From Rhodospirillales bacterium (GTDB lineage: Bacteria > Pseudomonadota > Alphaproteobacteria > Rhodospirillales > Shumkoniaceae), in NCBI GenBank assembly GCA_014859895.1, contig JACZKS010000106.1, positions 28,260 to 92,259 of the forward strand: a stretch of DNA of 64,000 nucleotides. The letters run 5' to 3'. The notes below the pieces were generated by a model. The model searched no databases, was not told the DNA's origin, and saw only the letters and a list, made by a program, of their open reading frames with translations. Each line of letters starts with the position of its first letter. Within the stretch, counting starts at the first letter, position 1. Positions 46,065 through 56,009 of this stretch are shown here, piece after piece. The position numbers were made by a program, and so were the translations under genes.

Positions 46065-46727
46065 ATGGACTACCGGTTCAATTTCGACGCGGTGTGGCGG
46101 AGTTTCGATCTCCTGTTGGCGGGATTGGGGCTCGGCCTGGGGCTGGCGGTGATTTCCATCTTTCTCGGCAGCCTGATCGGCTTAGTCGCGGCCTTCGCCA
46201 TGATTTCCAGGAACTCACTATTGCGTGGAATTGCTGTCGTCTACGTCACGGCGATCCGCAACACGCCGATCCTGGTCCTCATTTTCTTTACCTTCTTCGC
46301 CTTGCCGCAGATGGGTGTCCGCCTGGGCAAGGTCGAATCCTTCGTCGTCACCCTGACCATCTATGCCGGGGCCTATCTCACCGAGGTTTTCCGCGGCGGG
46401 CTGATGGCCCTGCCGCGCGGTCTGCGCGAGGCCGGCCTGGCGATCGGCATGACCGAATGGCGGACCAATTTTTGGGTGATCATCCCGGTGATGATCCGCA
46501 ACGTGCTGCCGGCGCTCAGCAACAATTTCATTTCGCTTTTCAAGGATACCTCGCTGGCGGCGGCGATCGCCGTTCCCGAGCTGACGTTCTATGCCCGGCA
46601 GATCAACGTGAACAGTTTCCGGGTCATCGAAACCTGGATGGTGGCGAGCCTGATGTACGTCGCGGCCTGCTATGTGATCGCGGCGGGCCTCAGGCGCATC
46701 GAACGCAAGCTCGCGATCCCGCGGTAA
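46065..46727 (+). CDS. Amino acid ABC transporter permease
   Basis: HisM-type: AIRNTPILVLIFFTFFALPQMGVRL...LREAGLAIGMTEWRTNFWVIIPVMIRNVLPALSNNFISLFKDTSLAAAI. Confidence 0.88.
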   Translation: MDYRFNFDAVWRSFDLLLAGLGLGLGLAVISIFLGSLIGLVAAFAMISRNSLLRGIAVVYVTAIRNTPILVLIFFTFFALPQMGVRLGKVESFVVTLTIYAGAYLTEVFRGGLMALPRGLREAGLAIGMTEWRTNFWVIIPVMIRNVLPALSNNFISLFKDTSLAAAIAVPELTFYARQINVNSFRVIETWMVASLMYVAACYVIAAGLRRIERKLAIPR

Positions 46728-46738
46728 GGGGCGACGCC

Positions 46739-47398
46739 ATGGAATTCACCCAATTTCTCAATGAGCTGTGGATCGCTCGCGGCGCGTTGTGGCAAGGCCT
46801 TCAGCTGACGATCGCCGTATCGGTGCTGGCCATCGTCTTGGGTACGGTGCTCGGGCTCTTCGTCGGCATGGTGCTGGTCTATGCGTGGCGGCCGTTCAAG
46901 CTGCTGGTCCGCCTGTACGTCGACTTCATCCGCGGCACCCCGGTCTTCGTGCTGGTGCTGGCCTCATTCTATATCCTGTCGGTGATCGGCATTCAGCTCA
47001 CAGCTTTCCAGGCGGGGGTGCTGGCCATAACGGTCTTCTGCAGTTCGCATGTCGGCGAGATGGTGCGCGGCGCGCTGCAGGCCATCCACCGGGGGCAGAC
47101 CGAAGCGGCGATGGCCATCGGCCTGACCTTCCGCCAGACCTTCCAGTACGTCCTGATGCCCCAGGCCCTGCGTCAGATCCTGCCGACCTGGGTCAACGCC
47201 GCGACCGAGATGGTCAAGGCCTCGACCCTGCTCTCGGTGATCGGGGTGGCCGAGTTGCTGCTTTCCACGCAGCAGGTCATCTCGCGCAATTTCCTGAGCC
47301 TGGAATTCTACTTCTTCGCCGGACTCATCTATTTTGTTCTCAATTTTTCCATCGAGCGGTTCGGGCGTCATCTCGAACGCCGGCTCGCCGTTTATTGA
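46739..47398 (+). CDS. Amino acid ABC transporter permease
   Basis: YVDFIRGTPVFVLVLASFY...TEAAMAIGLTFRQTFQYVLMPQALRQILPTWVN. Confidence 0.88.
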   Translation: MEFTQFLNELWIARGALWQGLQLTIAVSVLAIVLGTVLGLFVGMVLVYAWRPFKLLVRLYVDFIRGTPVFVLVLASFYILSVIGIQLTAFQAGVLAITVFCSSHVGEMVRGALQAIHRGQTEAAMAIGLTFRQTFQYVLMPQALRQILPTWVNAATEMVKASTLLSVIGVAELLLSTQQVISRNFLSLEFYFFAGLIYFVLNFSIERFGRHLERRLAVY

Positions 47399-47424
47399 CC
47401 CCGTGAGCAACGGAATGGACCGCC

Positions 47425-48192
47425 ATGGCTGACCCGCTTCTGGTTATCGAGAACCTCCACAAGAAATTCGACCATCTCGAGGTGTTGCGCGGGGTCGACC
47501 TTCGGATGAATGGCGGCGACGTGGTGTCGATCATCGGCTCCAGCGGGTCGGGCAAGACGACCCTGTTGCGCTGCGTCAACCTGCTGGAGGACTTCCACGA
47601 GGGACGCATCGTCGTCGATGGACAGGAAATCGGCTACGCGGTGAAGGGAGGCCGGCGGGTGCGATTGCCCAACTCCATCGTCGCCAGGCACCGCGCACTC
47701 ACCGGCATGGCGTTCCAGACCTTCAACCTGTTTCCCCATCTCAGCGCGCTCGGGAACGTCACGCTCGGTCTGATCAGGGTGCGCGGCATGAAGAAGGACG
47801 AGGCGGTGGCGATCGCCGAGCGCTGGCTCGACCGGGTTGGCCTTCTTGAGCGTCGGAACCACTATCCGGGCCAGCTTTCGGGCGGCCAGCAGCAACGGGT
47901 GGCCATTGCGCGGGCCATCGCCATGAACCCCAAGTTGATGCTGTTCGACGAGGTGACGTCGGCGCTCGATCCCGAACTGGTCAACGAGGTGCTGAACGTC
48001 ATCAAGGATCTCGCCCGTGACGGCATGACCATGCTGATCGTTACCCACGAGATGAAGTTTGCCTATGAGGTGTCGACCCGCATCATTTTCATGAACGAAG
48101 GCCGGATCGGCGAGGAAGGCCCGCCATCCGAGGTATTCAACAATCCGAAGACGCCACGGCTGGCCGAATTTCTCAAGAACAGCTCGTTCTGA
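47425..48192 (+). CDS. Amino acid ABC transporter ATP-binding protein
   Basis: [54 protein letters not shown]. Confidence 0.92.
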   Translation: MADPLLVIENLHKKFDHLEVLRGVDLRMNGGDVVSIIGSSGSGKTTLLRCVNLLEDFHEGRIVVDGQEIGYAVKGGRRVRLPNSIVARHRALTGMAFQTFNLFPHLSALGNVTLGLIRVRGMKKDEAVAIAERWLDRVGLLERRNHYPGQLSGGQQQRVAIARAIAMNPKLMLFDEVTSALDPELVNEVLNVIKDLARDGMTMLIVTHEMKFAYEVSTRIIFMNEGRIGEEGPPSEVFNNPKTPRLAEFLKNSSF

Positions 48193-48226
48193 GGCCGGCC
48201 GGCGGAACAAGACGAAGGAGGGACTT

Positions 48227-48616
48227 ATGACAATCAAAAGGTACGGCAGCGGTCAGAAAGGTACCGGCGGCAGCCCGTTGCCCTTTGCCCGGGCGGTCGA
48301 GGCGGACGGTTGGCTCTATGTATCGGGACAGGTGGCGATGGTCGACGGCCGGGTCATTGACGGCGGCATCGTCGTCCAGGCCCACCAGGCGATCAAGAAC
48401 GTCATCGCCATCCTCAAGGAGGCCGGCTATGGGCCCGAGCACGTGGTACGGGCTGGCGTGTGGCTCGACGATGCCCGCGATTTCGCGGCCTTCAACGCGG
48501 TTTACGCCGAGTATTTCGCAGACAATCCGCCAGCCCGCGCTTGCGTGCAGTCCTCGATGATGGTCGACTGCAAGGTCGAGATCGACTGCATCGCCTACAA
48601 GGCGAAGGGCGGATGA
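48227..48616 (+). CDS. RidA family (YjgF/YER057c/UK114) protein, copy 1
   Basis: SPLPFARAVEADGWLYVSGQVAMVDGRVIDGGIVVQ...RACVQSSMMVDCKVEIDCIAYK. Confidence 0.87.
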   Translation: MTIKRYGSGQKGTGGSPLPFARAVEADGWLYVSGQVAMVDGRVIDGGIVVQAHQAIKNVIAILKEAGYGPEHVVRAGVWLDDARDFAAFNAVYAEYFADNPPARACVQSSMMVDCKVEIDCIAYKAKGG

Positions 48617-48639
48617 CGTCTTCAGGAAGGTAAAGCCAA

Positions 48640-49479
48640 ATGGACAAGCGTGTCGGGGGAGGAGGCAAAGTTCGGATGGAGGCCATCGAGAAACCGGGAT
48701 CGGATGCCGAGAACGGGCGGCGCGCCCGTGGCATCGATCGGGTCGTCCACATTCTCGACTACCTCTATCGCCAGGGCCGCCCCTTGAGGGTGAACGAAAT
48801 CGCCAAGGGAATCGGGGCGCCGCGTTCCACCGTTTACGAGATCGCCGACCATCTGCTGCAAGAGCAGATGCTGGAGGTTTTCGACGACGAGGGGCGCGTT
48901 TTCCTGGGCCGCCGGCTTTATTTCTACGGGCTGGCCTACACGGAGCGCTTCGACCTGACGCGCGAGGCTGGCAAGCATCTCAAGACCCTGACCGAGAAGA
49001 CCGGCGAGACCTCGCAGCTCTGCGTGATGCAGGGCAACAAGTACGCCGTCATCATGATGGATCACGGTGTCCGCCACTTTAAAATCAGCAGCAACGTCGG
49101 TGAGACCATTGCCTTGCCGTGGACGGCGTCGGGACGGCTTCTGGTTTCCCACCTGACAGACGGGGAAATCCTGAAGCTGATCCCGGAGGAGGATTTCATC
49201 CTTCCCGACGGCAGGCCCTTGCCAACGACGAAGTTCCTGGCCGAGGTGCGTGCCGCCGGCGATGTCGGGTTCTTCTCGTGCGACACCATCGTCGACAGCT
49301 ATACCCATTGTTTCGCCGCCGCCGTCATCAATGAAAAGCGGGAATGCGTCGCCACCCTTTGCCTGGTGGTGCCGCGCGAGGACGCTTACCGGCGATTCGA
49401 TGCGCTGAAGGCGGCCCTGACCGGCGAGGCGGAGGCGTTGTCCGATGTCCTGAGAGGAGGACACTCGGCCCTGGCGTGA
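48640..49479 (+). CDS. IclR family transcriptional regulator
   Basis: IDRVVHILDYLYRQGRPLRVNEIAKGIGAPRSTVYEIADHLLQEQML. Confidence 0.87.
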   Translation: MDKRVGGGGKVRMEAIEKPGSDAENGRRARGIDRVVHILDYLYRQGRPLRVNEIAKGIGAPRSTVYEIADHLLQEQMLEVFDDEGRVFLGRRLYFYGLAYTERFDLTREAGKHLKTLTEKTGETSQLCVMQGNKYAVIMMDHGVRHFKISSNVGETIALPWTASGRLLVSHLTDGEILKLIPEEDFILPDGRPLPTTKFLAEVRAAGDVGFFSCDTIVDSYTHCFAAAVINEKRECVATLCLVVPREDAYRRFDALKAALTGEAEALSDVLRGGHSALA

Positions 49480-49513
49480 GCCGGCAAGGCCGGTGCGTCC
49501 GGAGGAGACGGAA

Positions 49514-50713
49514 ATGACGGCTGAAGAGCTTTTCCGGCGATACGGATTGACGCGTGTCATCAATGCATCGGGAACGATGACCTCGCTTGGTGCCTCGCGG
49601 GTGATTCCCGAAGCGATCGAGGCCGGCGCCGCCATCCAGTCCGAATTCGTGCGCATCGATGAACTGCAGGCCCGGGCCAGCCGCGTCATCGCCCGGCTCA
49701 CCGGGGCCGAGGCAGGCTTCGTCGCCGCATGCAGCGCCGCGGGCATGAGCCAAAGCGTCGCCGCCTGCGTGACGGGGGCGAACCTGGCGCGCATCGAGCG
49801 TCTTCCCGACGTCGAGGGGCTGCCCGACGAGGTGCTCGTCCAGGCCGGCCATCTGGTGCATTACGGGGCACCGATCGAGCAGTCGGTCACGATCACCGGG
49901 GCCCGGGTGGTGCCATTGGGCACGGCGGCCCGGGTCGAGGCCTTCCACCTTGAGGACCGCATCGGCGAAAAAACCGCCGCCGCCCTGTTCGTGGTGTCCC
50001 ATCATGTGGTGCAGGAAGGCCAGATGCTGCTGGCCGACTTCGTCGCCATCTGCAAAGGGCGGGGCGTGCCCGTCATCGTTGACATGGCCAGTGAATACGA
50101 CCTGACCGGCCCCATCGCCCTGGGGGTCGACCTCGTCGTCTACAGCGGCCACAAGTTCCTGGGCGGGCCCACCGCCGGCATCGTCGCCGGCCGCAAGGAT
50201 CTGGTGCGCGCGGCCTATCTCCAGAACCGCGGAATCGGCCGTCCGATGAAGGTCGGCAAGGAAGGCGTCGTCGGCACCATGGCGGCCCTCGAAGCCTGGG
50301 AACGGCGCGACCACGCCGCCGCGCGCGAGCGCGAGCTTGCCAATGTCCGCCATTGGATGGAGGCCCTGGCCGGCGTGCCGGGCCTGCGGCTGGACATCCA
50401 CCCCGATTGGACGGGCAATCCCATCGATCGGCTGAAAATCACGGTCGTTGCCAAGGAGGCCGGGCTGCACGCCTGGGAACTGGCCGATCGGTTGGCCTCC
50501 GGGCGTCCGTCGATCCAGGTGCGCGACGACCTCATCGAGCATGGCTGTTTCTTCCTCGATCCCTGCAACCTGACCGCCGAGGAAGCGGCAATCGTCGGAC
50601 GGCGGATCGAAGAAGAGGTGGCGTCGGCGCAACGTCGGGGCGATGGCTTGGTCGTCAGCCTTTCCGAGCGGCGGAAAGGCCGGGTCGAAGCCGGTCTCAA
50701 ATGGCCTGACTGA
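49514..50713 (+). CDS. SelA-like PLP-dependent enzyme (D-glucosaminate-6-phosphate ammonia-lyase-like family)
   Basis: YGLTRVINASGTMTSLGASRV...ASRVIARLTGAEAGFVAACSAAGMSQSVAACVTG...VDLVVYSGHKFLGGPTAGIVAGRKDLV. Confidence 0.8.
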   Translation: MTAEELFRRYGLTRVINASGTMTSLGASRVIPEAIEAGAAIQSEFVRIDELQARASRVIARLTGAEAGFVAACSAAGMSQSVAACVTGANLARIERLPDVEGLPDEVLVQAGHLVHYGAPIEQSVTITGARVVPLGTAARVEAFHLEDRIGEKTAAALFVVSHHVVQEGQMLLADFVAICKGRGVPVIVDMASEYDLTGPIALGVDLVVYSGHKFLGGPTAGIVAGRKDLVRAAYLQNRGIGRPMKVGKEGVVGTMAALEAWERRDHAAARERELANVRHWMEALAGVPGLRLDIHPDWTGNPIDRLKITVVAKEAGLHAWELADRLASGRPSIQVRDDLIEHGCFFLDPCNLTAEEAAIVGRRIEEEVASAQRRGDGLVVSLSERRKGRVEAGLKWPD

Positions 50714-50762
50714 GCCCGGCGGCGGCTATCCCAACTCCCCAAGTTGACCTTGCCAACCCGGG

Positions 50763-50822
50763 ATGTCCGCGATATCGTTCATGTGTCCGACTTGTTAGAT
50801 TTATGTCCGAAATATCGGACAT
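50763..50822. promoter_or_regulatory. TGTCCG repeat array with terminal palindrome upstream of peptide ABC operon
   Basis: TGTCCG at 50764, 50784 and 50804 (exactly 20-bp spacing); the last is within ATGTCCGA-AATA-TCGGACAT (50803-50822). Confidence 0.65.
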
Positions 50823-50891
50823 ATCCGCCCGGCGCATGGAGGTGCGGCGCGGCGTGTCGGCAGAGAGGTTCATCAGGAAAGGGGAAAGACG

Positions 50892-52445
50892 ATGAAATCG
50901 TCTGTGCGATCGCTTCTTGTCACTGCCGTGGCCGGCGCGGTGTTCACCGCCGGCTGCGGGACTGTCTGGGCGCAGCAACCGGCCACCAAGGATAGCGTCG
51001 TCATCGTGGCCACCGTCGGCGAGCCGCCGACCCTCGATCCGGTCGGCGTGACCGCCGACCTCGTCAGCATCATCACCCAGCACGTGTTCGAGACCCTCTA
51101 TACCTTCGACAAGGAATGGAAGGTGATGCCGCTTTTGGCTTCCGGCATGCCGGTGCTGTCGGCCGACGGCAAGACGTTTACCATTCCGTTGCGCAGCGAT
51201 GTGAAATTCCAGGACGGCACGACAATGACGGCGGACGACGTGGTGGCGTCGCTCGACCGCTGGACGAAGGTTTCGCCGCGCGGCAAGACGACCACGTCGG
51301 CCATCGAGTCGATCACCGCGAAAGATGCCAATTCCGTCGTCATCGGGCTCAAGACCCCCTTGGCGCCGCTGACCTCGTTGCTGGCCATGAACAACGGCGC
51401 CGCGGCGATCATGCCGAAATCGGTCATCGACGGGACCAATGCCGTGAAGTCGCTGGTCGGCACCGGCCCCTACAAGATCCTGGAGCACAAGCCTGATCAG
51501 TACATCCGCCTGGTTCGTTTCGACGGCTACGTGTCGCCCGCGGGCGAGGCCAACGGCTACGGCGGCAAGCGGGTCGCCAAGATCAACGAGATCCGCTTCG
51601 TTCCGGTGCCCAACGCGACGACGCGCGTCGAAGGCATGGTCGCCGGCCAGTATCATTTCGCCGACTCGCTGCCGGCCGAAATGCTGCCGCGCCTCAAGGA
51701 TGCCAAAGGCGTGAAGGCGATTGTGGTGAAGCCGTTCGGTTTCCCGCTGATGATCATGAACAGCAAGACGGGCGTCTTTACCAACCAGAGCCTGCGCCAG
51801 GCGGTGCTGGCCGCTCTCGGCCCCAAGGACATGCTGCTTGCCGCCTTCGGCGATCCCGGCTTCTTTGCGCTCGAAGGCTCGGTCTATGCGCCGGGCACGG
51901 CCTTTTACGACGAGGACAGCGCCAAGACCTACAACCAGAACAATCCCAAGAAGGCGGCGGATCTGTTGAAGGCTGCCGGCTACAAGGCCGAGCCGGTCCG
52001 CATCCTGACTTCCACCCAGTACGACTTCCTCTACAAGATGAGCCTGGTCGCCCAGGCCCAGCTTGAACAGGCCGGTTTCAAGGTGGATCTCCAGGTTCTC
52101 GACTGGGCGACGCTGATGCAGAAGCGCGGCGACGAAAAGCAGTGGGATGCCTTCTTCACCTACCACACTTTCGTTCCCGAGCCTTCGCTGATCACCTTTG
52201 TCAACCCGGCCTACCCGGGCTGGTGGGATACGCCGGAAAAGCGCGAAGCGCTCGCCGCGTTCAACACCGAGATGGACCCGGCCAAGCGCAAGGCCAAGTG
52301 GACGGCCTTGCAGGGCCTGTTCTATACGCAGGTTCCGACCATCAAGGTGGGCGAGTTCTACAACCTCGCGGCTTCCAGTGATAAGCTGAAAGGCTACGTG
52401 CCGATGCCGTGGCCGTTCTTCTGGAACGCCGAGATCGCCAACTGA
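50892..52445 (+). CDS. Peptide/dipeptide ABC transporter substrate-binding protein (family 5)
   Basis: GEPPTLDPVGVTADLVSIITQHVFETLYTFDKEWKVMPLLA...LRSDVKFQDGTTMTADDVVASLDRW. Confidence 0.9.
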   Translation: MKSSVRSLLVTAVAGAVFTAGCGTVWAQQPATKDSVVIVATVGEPPTLDPVGVTADLVSIITQHVFETLYTFDKEWKVMPLLASGMPVLSADGKTFTIPLRSDVKFQDGTTMTADDVVASLDRWTKVSPRGKTTTSAIESITAKDANSVVIGLKTPLAPLTSLLAMNNGAAAIMPKSVIDGTNAVKSLVGTGPYKILEHKPDQYIRLVRFDGYVSPAGEANGYGGKRVAKINEIRFVPVPNATTRVEGMVAGQYHFADSLPAEMLPRLKDAKGVKAIVVKPFGFPLMIMNSKTGVFTNQSLRQAVLAALGPKDMLLAAFGDPGFFALEGSVYAPGTAFYDEDSAKTYNQNNPKKAADLLKAAGYKAEPVRILTSTQYDFLYKMSLVAQAQLEQAGFKVDLQVLDWATLMQKRGDEKQWDAFFTYHTFVPEPSLITFVNPAYPGWWDTPEKREALAAFNTEMDPAKRKAKWTALQGLFYTQVPTIKVGEFYNLAASSDKLKGYVPMPWPFFWNAEIAN

Positions 52446-52453
52446 CGACGCTG

Positions 52454-52486
52454 GCCGGGGACGGGGCGTCAGGCCTCGTCCCCGGC
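52454..52486. other. Perfect 10-bp-arm hairpin between peptide SBP and permease genes
   Basis: GCCGGGGACG-N13-CGTCCCCGGC. Confidence 0.75.
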
Positions 52487-52511
52487 TTCCGGCCCTATCT
52501 GGGACGCACCC

Positions 52512-53453
52512 ATGCTTACCTACATCCTGCGTCGACTGGTCGGCATGTTCATCGTGATGCTGATCGTCGCCGCCGTGGTCTTCATCATCGCCCGGGTCAT
52601 ACCCGGCGACCCGGCCGCCGTCATGCTGGGTTCGGCGGCGACGCCCGAGGATGTGGCGGCGTTGCGGGCGCGGATGGGCCTGGATCAGCCGTTCCTGACC
52701 CAGTTCACCCTCTACCTGAAGCAGATCGTTACCTTCGATCTGGGTGATTCCATCTTCCTCAACCGCCCGGTCACCCAGGCGCTGGCCGAGCGTGCCGAGC
52801 TCACCACCTTCCTGACGCTGATGTCGGTCGGTATCGCCGTCGCCATCGGCGTGCCGATTGGCATCGTATCGGCGGTCAAGCGCGGCCGGCTCGTCGATCA
52901 GGGGACAGTGGCGCTGGCCATGCTGGCGGCCAGCGTGCCGAGTTTCTGGATCGGCCTGACCCTGATCCGCTATCTGGCGGTCGATGTACCCTGGTTTCCG
53001 GTTGCCGGCTACGGTCCGCCGGGCGCCTCGCTCGCCGAACGCCTTCACCACCTGGTGTTGCCGGCGATCGCGCTGGGCATCCCCAATTCGGCCCTCATCT
53101 TGCGCTTTACGCGCACCAGCATGCTCGACGTCATGAACGAGGACTACGTGCGTACCGCGCGGGCCAAGGGGCTGCCGCCGCTGACCGTGATCCTGAAACA
53201 CGCGCTGCGCAACGCGCTCATTCCAATCCTGACGATCATCGGCTTGACCATCGCCGTCATGATCGCCGGCGCCATCGTCACCGAAACGGTGTTCGGTCTG
53301 CCCGGTGTCGGCAATCTGGTAGTGTCTGCGGTGCTGCGGCGCGATTACCCCGTGATCCAGGGGGCCCTTCTGGTGGTGTCGGGTCTTTACGTGCTGATCA
53401 ATCTGGCGGTCGACCTTCTTTATGCCGTCGTCGATCCGCGCGTGCGGTACTGA
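52512..53453 (+). CDS. Dipeptide ABC transporter permease (DppB-like)
   Basis: MLTYILRRLVGMFIVMLIVAAVVFIIARVIPGDPA; DYVRTARAKGLPPLTVILKHALRNALIPILT. Confidence 0.92.
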   Translation: MLTYILRRLVGMFIVMLIVAAVVFIIARVIPGDPAAVMLGSAATPEDVAALRARMGLDQPFLTQFTLYLKQIVTFDLGDSIFLNRPVTQALAERAELTTFLTLMSVGIAVAIGVPIGIVSAVKRGRLVDQGTVALAMLAASVPSFWIGLTLIRYLAVDVPWFPVAGYGPPGASLAERLHHLVLPAIALGIPNSALILRFTRTSMLDVMNEDYVRTARAKGLPPLTVILKHALRNALIPILTIIGLTIAVMIAGAIVTETVFGLPGVGNLVVSAVLRRDYPVIQGALLVVSGLYVLINLAVDLLYAVVDPRVRY

Positions 53454-53461
53454 GGGGACTC

Positions 53462-54367
53462 ATGACAAACGAATCCCCCGTCCTTGCCGCCCCGAAACCC
53501 CGCAAGTCCGGTTTTTTCGAAAGCCGGTCCCCCACCGCCATGCTGCTGCGCCAATTGGGGAGGCGCCCTCTGACCCTGATCGCGGCTGGTCTGCTGGCCG
53601 CCGTCGTCGTCATCGCCCTCTTCTCGCCGTGGCTTACGCCTTACGATCCGATGAAGATGGACATTCTCAACCGCCTCAAGCCCCCGACCACCGCGCATTG
53701 GCTGGGCACCGACGAATTCGGCCGCGACGTTCTCGCCCGCATCATGCTGGGGGCGCGCCTCTCCCTGCTGGTCAGCTTCCTGGTGGTGATCTTCGCCACC
53801 GTCATGGGAACACTGCTGGGCCTGCTGGGCGGTTACGTGCGGGCGCTCGACGGCGTGCTGATGCGTTTCACCGATGCGCTGATGGCGTTTCCCGACATCC
53901 TGCTGGCCATTGCCTTCCTGGCGGCGCTGGGCCCCTCGCTGTTCAATGTCGTTCTGGCGTTGGGTGTCGTCTACACGCCGCGGGTGGCCCGTGTCGTGCG
54001 CGCCGCCACGCTGGTGATCCGCGAACTGCCGTTCGTCGAGGCGGCGACCGCGCTTGGCGTATCAACGCCGCGTATCATCCGGGTGCACGTACTGCCAAAC
54101 CTGATGTCGCCGATCATTGTCCAGGCGACGTTCATCTTCGCCTTCGCCATCCTGACGGAAGCGGCGCTGTCGTTCCTCGGTGTCGGAGTGCCGCCGACGA
54201 CGCCGACATGGGGCAACATGATCGCCGGCGCCCAACAGTACATCCGCCAGGCCGATTGGCTGATCCTCTTTCCCGGCTTCGCCATCGTGCTGACCGTTCT
54301 GGCGCTTCAGATGGTCGGCGACGGCCTGCGCGATGCCTTGGACCCCCGTTTGCAGAAGGTCACATGA
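53462..54367 (+). CDS. Dipeptide ABC transporter permease (DppC-like)
   Basis: HWLGTDEFGRDVLARIMLGARLSLLVSF; ALSFLGVGVPPTTPTWGNMI. Confidence 0.92.
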   Translation: MTNESPVLAAPKPRKSGFFESRSPTAMLLRQLGRRPLTLIAAGLLAAVVVIALFSPWLTPYDPMKMDILNRLKPPTTAHWLGTDEFGRDVLARIMLGARLSLLVSFLVVIFATVMGTLLGLLGGYVRALDGVLMRFTDALMAFPDILLAIAFLAALGPSLFNVVLALGVVYTPRVARVVRAATLVIRELPFVEAATALGVSTPRIIRVHVLPNLMSPIIVQATFIFAFAILTEAALSFLGVGVPPTTPTWGNMIAGAQQYIRQADWLILFPGFAIVLTVLALQMVGDGLRDALDPRLQKVT

Positions 54368-55974
54368 TGACAGATTCCCCTATTCTCATCCGCCAGGCCC
54401 GCATCATCGACGGCACCGGGGCGCCGTGGTGGCGGGGCGACGTGCGGGTGGTCGACGGTCATATTGCCGAAGTCGGCGCCCGGCTCGACGCCGGCGAGGC
54501 GGCGGTGATCGAGGCCGACGGGCGTTATCTGGCGCCCGGCTTCATCGATACCCACGCCCACGACGATCTCGTCTACCTTCGCCAGCCTGACCGCCCGGAG
54601 AAGGTGAGCCAAGGCGTCACCTCCGTCGTCGTCGGCAACTGTTCGTTCGGGCTCTATCCGCAGGTTCCGGCCAGCGCCGCTCATTTACGCGACCATTTTG
54701 GTTCGCTGTTGGGCACCGTGCGCGAGGGCGAAAGCTTCGAGGATTTCGATGCCTATTGCCGGGCCCTCGAAAAGCCGGGTATCGCCATCAATCTGCTGTC
54801 CCTGGTCGGCCACGCCGCCCTCAGGCTCGCCGTCCTCGGATGGGAACAGCGCCCGGCCACAGAGGACGAACGTGAAGCCATGGCTGCCTTGCTCGACGCT
54901 CAGTTGAGCCAGGGGGCGCACGGCCTGTCCATCGGCCTCGTCTATCCGCCGAGCGCCTGGGCGGATACCGCCGAGCTGGTCCGACTGGCCGAGGTCGTGG
55001 CTTCCCACCAAGCCCTGCTGGCCGCTCACGTGCGGTCCTACGAGGGGGGATTGATCTCCTCGGTCGACGAGTTCCTGGCGCTGCTCAAGGCCGGCGGGGC
55101 CAACGGGCTGCTTTCCCATCTTCAAGCGGCGGGCCGGCCGTATTGGGGAAGCGTGCCCGCCGCCATCGAGCGCCTGGAGACGGCGCGCCGGGACGGCATC
55201 GACGTCAGTTTCGACATGTACCCCTATCCGGCCGGTTCCAGCACCATCCTCCAGCTGTTGCCGCCATCCGCCCAGGCCGGTGGCATCGAAGTCCTGCTTG
55301 CACGCCTCGCCGACGATATAGAGTGTGAAAAGCTACGGCGGGCCGTCGAGACGGGCGAGGCGCCGAACGATCCGGGATGGGAATCCAAGGTGCTTCTGAT
55401 CGGCTGGGAGAACGTCCGCATCGGCGGCGTCGGCAACGACGCGCTCAAGGCCGTCGAGGGACGCTCCCTGACCGACATCGCGGCCAGTCGGGGAACCACA
55501 CCGTTCGATGCGGTCGTCTGGCTGATCCAGGAAGATCGGGGCCGCACCAACATCGTCATGTTCCAATTGGACGAGAAGGACTTGCGGTCGGCCCTGACCC
55601 ATCCGCTGCACATGCTGGGCTCCGACAGCCTGCCGCGCGAAGGCGGCAAGCCGCACCCACGGGCTTTCGGCAGCTTTCCGCGCTACATCGGCCACTGCGC
55701 CAGGGACCTGGGCTGGCTTTCGATCGAGGAGGCGGTCCGCCACATGACCGCCGTCCCGGCGCAGCGCTTCGGCCTGCTTGACCGTGGCTTGGTGCGACCC
55801 GGATTGGTCGCCGATCTCGTCCTGTTCACCGACGCGCTGACCGATTGCGCGACCTTCGAGGAGCCAACCCACTTGCCCAAGGGGATCACGGACGTTCTCG
55901 TCGCCGGCACCTTCCTGCTGCGCGACGGGATGCCGACCGGGGCCCGCCCCGGGCGGGTCCTCAAACGCCATTAA
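54364..55974 (+). CDS. N-acyl-D-amino-acid deacylase / D-aminoacylase family amidohydrolase
   Basis: LIRQARIIDGTGAPWWRGDVRV, LAPGFIDTHAHDDL, QGVTSVVVGNCSFGLYP, GSDSLPREGGKPHPRAFGSFPRYIG. Confidence 0.9.
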   Translation: MMTDSPILIRQARIIDGTGAPWWRGDVRVVDGHIAEVGARLDAGEAAVIEADGRYLAPGFIDTHAHDDLVYLRQPDRPEKVSQGVTSVVVGNCSFGLYPQVPASAAHLRDHFGSLLGTVREGESFEDFDAYCRALEKPGIAINLLSLVGHAALRLAVLGWEQRPATEDEREAMAALLDAQLSQGAHGLSIGLVYPPSAWADTAELVRLAEVVASHQALLAAHVRSYEGGLISSVDEFLALLKAGGANGLLSHLQAAGRPYWGSVPAAIERLETARRDGIDVSFDMYPYPAGSSTILQLLPPSAQAGGIEVLLARLADDIECEKLRRAVETGEAPNDPGWESKVLLIGWENVRIGGVGNDALKAVEGRSLTDIAASRGTTPFDAVVWLIQEDRGRTNIVMFQLDEKDLRSALTHPLHMLGSDSLPREGGKPHPRAFGSFPRYIGHCARDLGWLSIEEAVRHMTAVPAQRFGLLDRGLVRPGLVADLVLFTDALTDCATFEEPTHLPKGITDVLVAGTFLLRDGMPTGARPGRVLKRH

Positions 55975-56009
55975 ACCTGCCGACTTCCGGGAAAGAGAGA
56001 ACAAAAATC

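Noticed and set aside
50697-53201. 834-aa minus-strand ORF
   Set aside because: Antisense to well-recognised dpp-type SBP and permease genes; no family motifs.
53422-54363. N-terminal extension of the 850-aa ORF ending at 55974
   Set aside because: This part is an out-of-frame shadow of the DppC-like gene; the deacylase begins at ATG 54364, overlapping the permease stop.
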